The notes beneath the pieces were generated by a model. That model saw only the letters and a list, made by a program, of their open reading frames with translations. It was not told the origin of the DNA and searched no databases. A stretch of DNA of 64,000 nucleotides from Betaproteobacteria bacterium (GTDB lineage: Bacteria > Pseudomonadota > Gammaproteobacteria > Burkholderiales > Casimicrobiaceae). Both the position numbers and the translations under genes were made by a program. This document shows positions 47,266 through 55,919 of the stretch, piece by piece. Positions within the stretch are counted from its first letter, which is position 1; every line of letters starts with the position of its first letter. The DNA is taken from positions 604,143 through 668,142 of the forward strand of contig JAAFJO010000003.1 in NCBI GenBank assembly GCA_013298145.1. Reading direction: 5' to 3'.

Positions 47266-47433
47266 TAATCGCCCCAGTTCGTCATCGAGTATTTCGCGCA
47301 CGCAGTCGTGGCATTTGCCACAACAGGTGGAAGCCCCTGTCGCATACGCGATATCGGCAGTCGAGCTCGCCCCTTCGGCGACCGCGATTCGGATCGCTTT
47401 ATCGTTGATGCCGTGGCAAATGCAAACAATCAT
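47248..47433 (-). CDS. bfd: Bacterioferritin-associated ferredoxin
   Basis: A 61-residue [2Fe-2S] protein that binds bacterioferritin and reduces the iron core so that it can be released. The four cysteines are in CICHG near the start and CCGKCHDC (pattern C-x-C then C-x2-C), as in Bfd. The gene is on the same strand as bfr but upstream of it, with a repeat between. A candidate Fur-type dyad lies upstream (47484-47503). Confidence 0.9.
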   Translation of the reverse strand: MIVCICHGINDKAIRIAVAEGASSTADIAYATGASTCCGKCHDCVREILDDELGRLTPIAA

Positions 47434-47759
47434 TTGGCTGTTGGATGGGCTAGGTACGATACGGTAGCCAGAACTATATCAGGAATACGAACGATTCGCA
47501 TTTGTTTACTTGTTTTTGTGGTTTTTTATCGCTTGCGTCTCCGAATCGAGAGACCGCAGCCCTTCCGGAGCCAATTCGCAGGCGTTCGGACGTCGGCAGC
47601 TCGCTTGCGTAGAACGCGAGCGCAGCCTGAGCGCTGAAACGCCGTGTTAAAGCCCGGCGACAGCGACGTCCCACGCGGCATGAGCGCCGTTCGCCGAAGC
47701 GGCGTCATCAGCAAAACGCCGTTCCCCGAAGTCGGTATCGAATCGGTCGTGATAGGAGG
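47434..47759. other. Intergenic region between bfd and metR
   Basis: Contains the bfd promoter side with the candidate regulator site; the rest (47510-47759) shows no gene or recognisable element. Confidence 0.5.
47484..47503. promoter_or_regulatory. Candidate Fur-type dyad upstream of bfd
   Basis: AATACGAACGATTCGCATTT, with dyad CGAA-CGA-TTCG, matches the heme-receptor site at 38252-38270 at 14 of 19 positions in inverse orientation. Its place upstream of an iron-release gene supports regulation by iron. Confidence 0.45.
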
Positions 47760-48689
47760 CTAGGCGATGAGGGCAACGCCAGGCAGGGACGTAGCGCAGC
47801 GCTCGCGCATCAGATCAACGAAATCGCTTAGGTAGGCGCGTGAGGATAGGTGCTCGGGGGCGGCGGCGTAAAGGCGCCCGGTCAGGCCTTGCTCGCCAAT
47901 CGGTCGGCTAAGCACGTAGCCGCGATCCACGTATCCAGAGACCGCCCATCTCGGGAGCGCGGCCAGCCCTCTGCCGCTCGCGACGAGCTGCAACATCGCG
48001 ATGGTTAGCTCCGTCGTGCGGCGATGAGGCGACACACCGGCAGGCTTCAGCACCAGCCGCACCAGATCAAGCATTTCGTCAGGTACCGGATAAGTAATCA
48101 GCGTTTCAGCGGCGAAATCTGCGGCCTCAAGAAACGCTTTAGCCGCGAGCGAATGCGATTTCGCCATGAGCGCGACGATTTCAAATTCAAACAGCGGAAA
48201 CCCCGTCACCGCACGTTCATTCACTGGCGATTCAGAGACGATTGCAACGTCGGCCGCGCCTTGGTGTAGCAGCGCGATCGGGTCCGCATGGAACCCGGAA
48301 ACGATATCCAATTCCACCAGCGGCCAGCGCGAGCGGAGCGCGTCCATCGACGGCATCAGCCAATCGAAACAGGTGTGGCATTCCACTGCGATCCGGAGCG
48401 TTCCAGTCGCCCCGCTTGCGAGTACGCCCAGTTCTCGCTCAGCATCGGATACCTTCGAAAGAATTTCATCCGCTAATGCAAGTAAGCGTTGGCCCAGCGC
48501 AGTGAAAACAATGGGATTCGACTTTCTCTCAAAGATGGGTGTAGCCCAATAAGATTCGAGCGCTTTGATTTGATGCGAAAGTGCTGACTGAGTCAGGTAG
48601 AGCAACTGTGCCGCACGCGACAGCGAGCCTGTTTCGCGAAGTGCGACCAATGTACGCAGTTGACGGAGTTCGAGTTGCGAATTATTCAT
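47760..48689 (-). CDS. metR: LysR-family regulator MetR
   Basis: Homocysteine-responsive activator of methionine genes, 309 residues. The helix-turn-helix is LRQLRTLVALRETGSLSRAAQLLYLTQSALSHQIKALE, and the segment VECHTCFDWLMPSMDALR is distinctive for MetR. It is divergent from metE, the classical MetR arrangement. Start ATG at 48689. Confidence 0.94.
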   Translation of the reverse strand: MNNSQLELRQLRTLVALRETGSLSRAAQLLYLTQSALSHQIKALESYWATPIFERKSNPIVFTALGQRLLALADEILSKVSDAERELGVLASGATGTLRIAVECHTCFDWLMPSMDALRSRWPLVELDIVSGFHADPIALLHQGAADVAIVSESPVNERAVTGFPLFEFEIVALMAKSHSLAAKAFLEAADFAAETLITYPVPDEMLDLVRLVLKPAGVSPHRRTTELTIAMLQLVASGRGLAALPRWAVSGYVDRGYVLSRPIGEQGLTGRLYAAAPEHLSSRAYLSDFVDLMRERCATSLPGVALIA

Positions 48690-48781
48690 TAGAAAATTTC
48701 ATCATATATAGAAAATTTTTCGTTTGAATAATAAATGAGGCGCTGTAATCATTCAACTGATTCAACTTAGCCAAATTTTTT
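48690..48781. promoter_or_regulatory. metR-metE divergent promoter region with repeats
   Basis: TAGAAAATTT occurs at 48690-48699 and again at 48709-48718 (start-to-start spacing 19 bp), and ATTCAACT occurs at 48751-48758 and 48760-48767. These are candidate MetR contacts; the classical MetR core TGAA-N5-TTCA is not found exactly. Confidence 0.5.
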
Positions 48782-51094
48782 ATGATCAAAACTCATGTGC
48801 TCGGATTCCCTCGAATCGGTAAAGATCGTGAGCTCAAGTTCGCACTAGAGTCTTTCTGGCGCGACGAGATAAGCGAAATCTCCTTGGAAGACACCGCGCG
48901 TTCGCTCAGACAACGTCACTGGCATGCGCAACGGGAAAGCGGTCTTGACTTCGTCACCGTCGGCGATGCCCCGCTCTACGATCATGTACTCGACCACATC
49001 CAGTGGCTAGGCTGCGAACCTACTCGCTTTCGCTTTAAGAAAGATCAAGGCGCACGAGAACGCTATTTCACGATGGCACGAGGCGTCGCGCACACAAACG
49101 CGTCTCAATCAACCTGGGCGCTCGAGATGACGAAGTGGTTCGACACAAACTATCACTATCTCGTCCCCGAGTTCTCCCCCGAAACAAATTTTTCAGATTG
49201 CGCGCAAGCGCTCATCGATCAAGTCGCAGAGGCCTGTGCCTTGGGCCACCGTGTGAAGCCCGTTCTAATCGGTCCGCTCACTTTTCTTTGGCTAGGAAAA
49301 TCTAAACGTGGCGGATTTGACCGACTGACGCTTCTCGATGCACTCGTCCCTGCGTATCAGTCCATCTTGCACCGACTGAGCGAACTTGGCGTCGGTTGGG
49401 TACAAATTGATGAACCGATCCTCGGTTTGGAATTGCCTCAAGCGTGGTCGCAGGCGTTTGAGCGAACGTATCACGCGCTTCACCAAGCGCCGGTCAAGTT
49501 AATGCTGACGACTTATTTCTCCTCGTTGGAGGGGCAACTCGCCATGGCGTGCAAATTGCCGGTGGCGGGACTTCATATTGACGCCGTCCGCGCGCCCGAC
49601 GAATTGCGGGCCGTGCTCGACTGGCTCCCAGCACACAAAACGCTTTCCATCGGCCTCATTAACGGTCGAAACATATGGCGCACAGATCTCAATCAAGCGT
49701 TATCAACGATTCGACCCGCCCTTGAAAAACGACCCGATGCGGTTTGGATCAGCAGCTCATGCTCGCTACTCCACGTGCCATACACGCTCCGATCTGATAG
49801 CTCAATCGATACCGAGCTGCGATCTTGGCTTGCAGGTGCCCATGAAAAGCTTGATGAGCTTGCAATTTTGAAAGCTGCGGTGAATTCGGGTCAGGCTACG
49901 GTCGCAAAGGCGCTCGGTGAGGCCCAGCGCGCATGCGACGCCCGTGCAAAAAGTACTCGTGTCCTGGACCCCGCTGTTCGATCCCGAATCGCAGCGAATG
50001 ACTCAAAACGAGACCGACGCACGAGTCCGTTCACTGTTCGTCAACGTCTTCAACGCGAACGGTTCGGGCTACCGCTCTATCCCACGACAACGATTGGCTC
50101 ATTTCCGCAAACGAAGGAAATCCGCGCTGCACGTGCTGCGCGAAAAAATGGCGACATCAACGAGTCGCAATATCACGATGTGATGCGTTCAGAAATAGCA
50201 CACGTGGTGCGGCAGCAAAACGAGCTTGGCCTCGACGTATTGGTTCACGGCGAAGCTGAGCGTAACGACATGGTGGAATTCTTTGGCGAGCGGCTCAATG
50301 GTTTCGCGTTTAGTGGCAATGGATGGGTGCAATCGTACGGCTCACGCTGCGTGAAACCTCCTATCCTTTTTGGTGACGTTTCTCGTCCAGAGCCGATGAC
50401 CGTCGCATGGACCACGTTCGCGCAAAGTCTCACCGACAAACCGGTGAAAGGAATGCTCACCGGACCCATCACGATTCTGCAGTGGTCGTTTGTACGAGAC
50501 GATCAGCCGCGCGAAACAACGGCGCATCAGCTCGCCCTCGCCATCAATGATGAAGTACTTGATCTAGAAGGCGCGGGGGTTGGCATGATTCAAATCGACG
50601 AGCCCGCGATTCGCGAAGGACTACCGTTGCGGCAATCTAAGTGGCCAGCTTACTTAAAGTGGGCAGCAGAGGCGTTTCGTGTCGCGGCAAGTGGCGTACG
50701 TGACGATACGCAAATTCACACGCATATGTGCTACTCAGAATTCAACGACATCTTGCCCGACATCGCTGCGATGGACGCCGACGTGATCACCATTGAAACA
50801 AGCCGCTCCGATATGGAACTGCTGCGCGGCTTTGGCGAATTCAAATACCCCAACGAAATCGGTCCCGGCGTATACGACATTCACTCCCCACGTGTGCCCG
50901 AAACGTCGGAGATGATTCGATTGATGCAAAAAGCAGCAACGGTCATACCCCCGGAAAACTTGTGGGTGAATCCCGACTGCGGTCTCAAAACCAGGGCGTG
51001 GCCCGAGACGCTTGCCGCACTTCGAAATATGGTGAAAGCTGCGCAGGCGTTGCGCGAACAAGCTCAGCAGAAAGTCTCAGAAACCACTGAATAA
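48782..51094 (+). CDS. metE: Cobalamin-independent methionine synthase
   Basis: Transfers a methyl group from 5-methyltetrahydropteroyltriglutamate to homocysteine to make methionine, needing zinc and no cobalamin. It has 770 residues, the normal two-barrel length. The N-terminus HVLGFPRIGKDRELKFALE is family-typical; the zinc site is in IHTHMCYSEFNDI (His, Cys) and NPDCGLKTR (Cys), with a Glu in the ETSRSDMELL segment. Starts at ATG 48782, divergent from metR. Its stop codon is the first base pairs of repeat A copy 3. Confidence 0.97.
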   Translation: MIKTHVLGFPRIGKDRELKFALESFWRDEISEISLEDTARSLRQRHWHAQRESGLDFVTVGDAPLYDHVLDHIQWLGCEPTRFRFKKDQGARERYFTMARGVAHTNASQSTWALEMTKWFDTNYHYLVPEFSPETNFSDCAQALIDQVAEACALGHRVKPVLIGPLTFLWLGKSKRGGFDRLTLLDALVPAYQSILHRLSELGVGWVQIDEPILGLELPQAWSQAFERTYHALHQAPVKLMLTTYFSSLEGQLAMACKLPVAGLHIDAVRAPDELRAVLDWLPAHKTLSIGLINGRNIWRTDLNQALSTIRPALEKRPDAVWISSSCSLLHVPYTLRSDSSIDTELRSWLAGAHEKLDELAILKAAVNSGQATVAKALGEAQRACDARAKSTRVLDPAVRSRIAANDSKRDRRTSPFTVRQRLQRERFGLPLYPTTTIGSFPQTKEIRAARAARKNGDINESQYHDVMRSEIAHVVRQQNELGLDVLVHGEAERNDMVEFFGERLNGFAFSGNGWVQSYGSRCVKPPILFGDVSRPEPMTVAWTTFAQSLTDKPVKGMLTGPITILQWSFVRDDQPRETTAHQLALAINDEVLDLEGAGVGMIQIDEPAIREGLPLRQSKWPAYLKWAAEAFRVAASGVRDDTQIHTHMCYSEFNDILPDIAAMDADVITIETSRSDMELLRGFGEFKYPNEIGPGVYDIHSPRVPETSEMIRLMQKAATVIPPENLWVNPDCGLKTRAWPETLAALRNMVKAAQALREQAQQKVSETTE

Positions 51095-51250
51095 GTCTCC
51101 GCGAATCGGCGCGCGGCGGATTGGGATGAGCTGGCGGCCCGAAACTCTGAATCAAAGCGTCGTTATGTTGAAGAATTTCGGGCTCTTAGACCGCCTAAGC
51201 TCGCCGATGCGACGATCGCGAGCAACTTCCTCGGCGTTTCCCTGGGGCTG
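51084..51250. repeat. Repeat family A, copy 3 (MITE-like, degenerate)
   Basis: The left end CTGAATAAGTCTCCGCGAATC spans the metE stop codon. GCGCGGCGGATTGGGATG and TTTCGGGCTCTTAGACCGCC match the other copies. The right end AACTTCCTCGGCGTTTCC matches AACTTGTTCAGCGTCTCC of copy 2 at most positions. Boundaries are approximate. Confidence 0.5.
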
Positions 51251-51848
51251 CAGCACAACAGGTTTGTGCGGTGCTAGGTGCGGCGGGTCAATCCGCCCAG
51301 AAAACGCCAAGCTGGCGCAAGACCGCCGGCAAGCAGGGAATCCGGACCGTTATCCAGCACGCGGCTCAAGTTGGTTCGCTGAAGATGAAGACGCTTAGTA
51401 AGTCTGGCGTAGACGTTCGATCGCTTAGTGCACGTAGCGTGACCGCCACTCATCGCGCCCGACGCCAGATCCGGCGGGTCTATTGCGTATTCGCAGCCAG
51501 CACCTATTCCGTGCCCTCCTTGTGGCGCTACGACGGCGTTTGCCGGGGAGCTAACTCGGCACGCATAGTCGTCGACGGTTTGTGACCGATGCGGGTACTA
51601 GGCACGTTATGGCGCGAGCCGAACACTGCTTTTGCGCGGTACACGACGCACTGCGAAAACATCACTTGATCAGAATCAGTAAGGAGACTGTCAAGATGAC
51701 GGCGATGTAACTCGGCTGTTTCTGCGAATGAGGTTAGGTAATCGTTTTTTCCGCTTAAATATATCGTTTTAATTTGTTTTGTGCGTCGCACAAAACGCTC
51801 TACATTTCGTGCTGTCAGTCAACACACTACGTCACTAAAGAGAACCTC
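51095..51848. other. 750-bp intergenic region, mostly repeat remnants
   Basis: After repeat A copy 3, another end-like motif, GAAGACGCTTAGTAAGTCTGGCG, appears near 51388-51411, suggesting a nested or further remnant. No gene is supported. The ahpC promoter lies in the AT-rich stretch at about 51730-51840. Confidence 0.5.
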
Positions 51849-52412
51849 ATGTCATTAATCAATACCCAAATCCCTGCCTTCACCAACCAAGCGTTCCACA
51901 ACGGTAAGTTCATCACCGTCACTAACGAAAGCATCAAGGGCAAATGGAATGTGTTTATTTTCATGCCTGCAGCCTTCACGTTCAACTGCCCCACCGAAGT
52001 GGAGGATGCGGCCGATAACTACGCAGCATTCCAGAAAGCGGGCGCTGAGGTTTACATCGTTACCACCGATACCCACTTCGCACACAAGGTGTGGCACGAG
52101 ACCTCCCCTGCGGTTGGCAAAGCAAAGTTCCCACTGATCGGCGACCCAACTCACGCACTGACGCGCAGCTTTGATGTGCACATCGATGCCGAAGGATTGG
52201 CGTTGCGCGGAACGTTTGTCATCAATCCGGAAGGCATCATCAAAACGGCCGAGGTTCACTCCAACGAAATTGCGCGCGACGTGCAAGAAACGCTGCGAAA
52301 GCTGAAGGCAGCTCAATACACCGCCGCGAATCCAGGCCAAGTTTGCCCGGCCAAATGGAATGAAGGCGCAAAAACAATTGCGCCGTCGATCGACCTCGTC
52401 GGAAAAATTTAA
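51849..52412 (+). CDS. ahpC: Alkyl hydroperoxide reductase subunit C (peroxiredoxin)
   Basis: A 2-Cys peroxiredoxin, 187 residues, that reduces peroxides with electrons from AhpF. The peroxidatic Cys47 lies in FTFNCPTEVEDAADNY and the resolving Cys166 in NPGQVCPAKWNEG. A small oddity: AhpC usually reads PADFTFVCPTE; here it is PAAFTFNCPTE, with Ala and Asn at two conserved spots, although the Pro, Thr and Cys of the active site are kept. The ATG at 51849 (MSLINTQIPAF) is standard. ahpF follows 165 bp downstream. Confidence 0.96.
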   Translation: MSLINTQIPAFTNQAFHNGKFITVTNESIKGKWNVFIFMPAAFTFNCPTEVEDAADNYAAFQKAGAEVYIVTTDTHFAHKVWHETSPAVGKAKFPLIGDPTHALTRSFDVHIDAEGLALRGTFVINPEGIIKTAEVHSNEIARDVQETLRKLKAAQYTAANPGQVCPAKWNEGAKTIAPSIDLVGKI

Positions 52413-52577
52413 TTAGCGATTGATTCGCATCGCGTGCCCGCGGCTGGCGGTGCACGCGCGCAAGAAAAGCGGCCCGATCGCTAGTCTTAGCACTCGCGGT
52501 GGCTGACACCTGCGCTCTCTATCTCACGGTTTTTCGGCCTGAAAAAATTGGGCTCGATAGATTCACCTTAAGACATC

Positions 52578-54146
52578 ATGCTCGACGATTCATTAAAAGC
52601 GCAACTCGCAAGCTATTTGGAGCGCGTAGTCCAACCCTTCGAGATCACAGCATCTTTGGATGACAGTGAGCTGAGTCGGGATATGCGAGAACTGCTCGAA
52701 ACGATCCAAAGCCTACGAAGCGACAAAATCAGCCTTCGTTTTGATGGCGACAGTGCGCGTAAACCTTCCTTCGCGATCCAACGTAATGGATCAGAGTCGA
52801 GCCTGACATTCGCGGGCTTGCCGCTGGGCCATGAGTTCACGTCACTGGTACTTGCACTGCTATGGACGGGTGGACACCCGCCCAAGGTTGAGCAGGCACT
52901 CATCGAGCAAGTTAAAGCGTTATCGCCGGATTCGGACGAGGCCTTTAACTTTGAGGTGTACATGAGTTTGAGCTGTCACAACTGCCCAGACGTTGTGCAA
53001 GCCCTGAGCCTCATGGCCATACTGAACCCACAAATCAAAACGACCGTGATTGAAGGTGGCGCGTTTCAGGATGAAGTGAACGCGCGCGAAATCATGGCCG
53101 TCCCGAGCGTCTACCTCAACGGCCAGCTGTTCGGCAATGGTCGCATGTTATTGGAAGAAATTGTTGCCAAACTCGACGTCAATGCGGCCGCGAAAGACGC
53201 GGCAAAACTTTCAGAAAAACCTCCATACGACGTGCTCGTAGTCGGCGGTGGCCCTGCGGGTGCAGCCGCAGCGGTGTACGCCGCGCGCAAAGGAATTCGA
53301 GTGGGTGTTGCGGCTGAGCGCTTCGGCGGTCAAACGAACGACACTATGGGCATCGAGAACTATCCGTCAGTGCAGGAAACGGATGGCCCAAAGTTTGCCG
53401 CTGCGCTTGAGGCTCAGACACGCTCTTACGGCGTGGACATCATGAACCTTCAAAGGGTAGAAAAGCTCGTCCCGGGTGAAGCAAAAGGTGAGTTAACTGA
53501 AGTCGTCCTGGCGAATGGCGGCAAGCTAAAGGCGAAAACCGTGATTTTGTCGACCGGCGCACGGTGGCGTAACGTGAACGTTCCCGGCGAGGCCGAATAC
53601 AAGAATAAGGGTGTCGCCTACTGCCCGCATTGCGACGGGCCCCTATTCAAGGGTAAAGACGTGGCGGTCATCGGCGGTGGAAATTCTGGCGTCGAAGCCG
53701 CCATTGACTTGGCCGGTGTGGTGAAGCATGTGACGGTGTTTGAGTTCATGCCTGAGCTGAAAGCCGATGCTGTACTGGTGAAAAAGTTACACAGCCTACC
53801 TAACGTTACTGTACACACCAACGCGCAGACCGTCGAAATTACGGGTGCAAACGGAAAAGTGAATGGTCTGAAATACAAAGATCGCCGCTCGAGCGAGGAG
53901 CATCACCTTCCGCTTGAAGGGGTGTTCGTTCAGATTGGCCTCGTTCCCAACACCGAGTGGTTGAAGGGCACCGTAGAGCTCAGCAAGTTTGGCGAAATCG
54001 TCGTCGATGCTAAGGGACACACGAACGTTCCTGGCGTCTTCGCGGCGGGCGACTGCACCACCGTTCCGTTCAAACAAATCGTGATCGCGGCGGGCGACGG
54101 TTCAAAAGCTGCGCTAAGCGCGTTCGATCATCTCATCCGGACTTAG
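52578..54146 (+). CDS. ahpF: Alkyl hydroperoxide reductase subunit F
   Basis: An FAD-dependent reductase of 522 residues that passes electrons from NADH to AhpC. The N-terminal glutaredoxin-like domain has CHNC (Cys133, Cys136). The FAD site is [17 protein letters not shown]; the disulfide centre of the reductase domain is [10 protein letters not shown]; the NADH site is [17 protein letters not shown]; and [21 protein letters not shown] is family-typical. A 165-bp gap from ahpC suggests transcription with it or from an own promoter. Confidence 0.96.
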   Translation: MLDDSLKAQLASYLERVVQPFEITASLDDSELSRDMRELLETIQSLRSDKISLRFDGDSARKPSFAIQRNGSESSLTFAGLPLGHEFTSLVLALLWTGGHPPKVEQALIEQVKALSPDSDEAFNFEVYMSLSCHNCPDVVQALSLMAILNPQIKTTVIEGGAFQDEVNAREIMAVPSVYLNGQLFGNGRMLLEEIVAKLDVNAAAKDAAKLSEKPPYDVLVVGGGPAGAAAAVYAARKGIRVGVAAERFGGQTNDTMGIENYPSVQETDGPKFAAALEAQTRSYGVDIMNLQRVEKLVPGEAKGELTEVVLANGGKLKAKTVILSTGARWRNVNVPGEAEYKNKGVAYCPHCDGPLFKGKDVAVIGGGNSGVEAAIDLAGVVKHVTVFEFMPELKADAVLVKKLHSLPNVTVHTNAQTVEITGANGKVNGLKYKDRRSSEEHHLPLEGVFVQIGLVPNTEWLKGTVELSKFGEIVVDAKGHTNVPGVFAAGDCTTVPFKQIVIAAGDGSKAALSAFDHLIRT

Positions 54147-54405
54147 TGCGTCGCTACACTTGATCTGCACTCGCTTGTGCGCGTTAGCCTTGTCGCGACG
54201 GCAATGAGTCTCGTGCTGACTTAAACGACGTGCATCAGAGCGGATGGAACATCCCGTGCCGAACATCTACGGATGATCGGCTTCAAACCCGGGGAGTGCG
54301 CAGTACGCAGTACAAACAACGAACCGCAGAACGCGCCTGACGAGAAATGCCCGTCAATATGCGGGCACAACACGCGGTTTGCGCTGACTCCGGACGGGAT
54401 CCGCG

Positions 54406-55914
54406 CTAACGCGAGAAAATTGGTCGGTCTATGCTCGATGAGCCGCGCAGCAAAGGTCGCAGACGGCGCCCCGCGACCACAACGCAGGTCAAAGAAAACG
54501 CGAAACCGATGGTCATCGCAATGAGCATCGGAATATCCCAACTCCACGGGCGATGTTTCAATAGCGGCGCGAAATCCCAACTGTGCAGTCCGTTATAAAC
54601 CCACCGTTCAACACGATTGCTCCGGCTCATCGCATTGACCAAGTCGCCTGTCGTACCGTCAACATGCCACCAAGTGCTCGAATCGTCTGCAAGTACGATG
54701 CGCCATGCAGGTAGCGGTCGTGCGCGCGTTCGTGGGTAATAGTAGAGATCGTGTTTACCCAAATGCTCAAAGCTGGCCACGGTTGTACCCCGTGCTGCGG
54801 CGAGCGTTGCGGCACGCGGCTCCACGAAAGCTCGGTCAACCGTCCATGACGTGAGCCCGTTTTTTGTTTCAGCGTCAATGCGATTGGATGAGTCGCCAAA
54901 GCGACTAATCGCGACCAAGTTTTCGCGAAATGCGTGCCATTCGATCTCCTTCGCCGCACTCCTCGACATGGGCGGAGCGGAGGGCAACGCCACCTCGTCC
55001 AGCGTCGCGCCGCGCCATGCGTCCGAAAGCTGCGCAACATCGGCTCGCGCAAACACTGCGCCCGGATTCATTGAGAGCAAACCGCTCACAAGCCACGAAA
55101 ATACGAACGCCGCGCCAACCAACCCCAGGATGTGATGCCAACGCATCCAACCCTGGTATGGCGACCAACGTCCGCTCGCATACTTTCGAAAGCGGATAAC
55201 GCCCAACACCATTCCGAGCAGCGCAACGACAATGGCGTATACCGAGAGAACGACGACGACCCAGTGCCACAGATCGCCGTTCTCACGAATCGGCGTGACA
55301 TAGATCCAATGTACAACCGCGCCGACCCAGTTCCAACCGCGTTCAAACTGCGACGTATCGCGCACGAGCTCACCTGTGCGCGATGAAACGTAATGACGAC
55401 CACCATCATGCAAATCCACAGCAAAGAGCGGTCGATGCGGCTTCAATCCCGGATATACGCTCCATTGATCGACGGTCAACGAGGAGACGCTCACCACACT
55501 ACTCGCTGACCACGCGGCAACGGCGCGCTTCGCTTGAGCTTCGGACACGGGCACACGGGTACCTTGCATCGCATCGATTCCAACCCATCCGCTGCGTGCA
55601 AAACGAAGCGCGTAAATCGGCGTATCTCCCGGTTGCACCAAACGAATGATCTCTAGTCGATCCGGTCTGACATTCGCATCAATTGGCTTGCCCTGGTTCT
55701 CCAGCACGAACAGTGCTCTCGCATTTTCACGCGCATCGCTGGGTGAGAGCCGCACCTGAGAAAAATCGATGAGCGGCAGCGCGTTGAGACGCTCGACTTC
55801 GGTGAGTCGCGGGAATGGCACGTACATTAAAACGAACCCGCTCGCGAACCAAAGAAGGATCAACAGGGATCCGAAAAAACCCAACCAGCGATGCCAGAGA
55901 ATCAAGTTGCGCAC
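54406..55914 (-). CDS. PepSY-associated transmembrane protein
   Basis: An inner-membrane protein of about 502 residues in the PepSY_TM family, often linked to siderophore or metal reduction. About four to five helices are visible (LILWHRWLGFFGSLLILLWFASG, then DLWHWVVVVLSVYAIVVALLGMVLG, MRWHHILGLVGAAFVFSWLVSGLLSM, and one near the C-terminus), and the His residues at helix ends (LWHRW, RWHHIL, VVHWIY, LHSWDF) could bind heme. PepSY-like segments lie between them. The GTG at 55914 is preferred because it begins MRNLILWHRW right after the upstream stop; longer frames overlap the ABC gene. It is the last gene of the metal operon. Confidence 0.85.
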   Translation of the reverse strand: MRNLILWHRWLGFFGSLLILLWFASGFVLMYVPFPRLTEVERLNALPLIDFSQVRLSPSDARENARALFVLENQGKPIDANVRPDRLEIIRLVQPGDTPIYALRFARSGWVGIDAMQGTRVPVSEAQAKRAVAAWSASSVVSVSSLTVDQWSVYPGLKPHRPLFAVDLHDGGRHYVSSRTGELVRDTSQFERGWNWVGAVVHWIYVTPIRENGDLWHWVVVVLSVYAIVVALLGMVLGVIRFRKYASGRWSPYQGWMRWHHILGLVGAAFVFSWLVSGLLSMNPGAVFARADVAQLSDAWRGATLDEVALPSAPPMSRSAAKEIEWHAFRENLVAISRFGDSSNRIDAETKNGLTSWTVDRAFVEPRAATLAAARGTTVASFEHLGKHDLYYYPRTRARPLPAWRIVLADDSSTWWHVDGTTGDLVNAMSRSNRVERWVYNGLHSWDFAPLLKHRPWSWDIPMLIAMTIGFAFSLTCVVVAGRRLRPLLRGSSSIDRPIFSR

Positions 55915-55919
55915 GAAAC

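Noticed and set aside
48690..48781. SAM or cobalamin riboswitch ahead of metE
   Set aside because: The leader is only about 90 bp and AT-rich without the conserved riboswitch cores; control by MetR explains it.
51271..51585. 104-aa plus-strand frame between metE and ahpC
   Set aside because: Lies within repeat remnants, has no ribosome binding site and is rich in Arg/Ser as out-of-frame GC-rich DNA tends to be.
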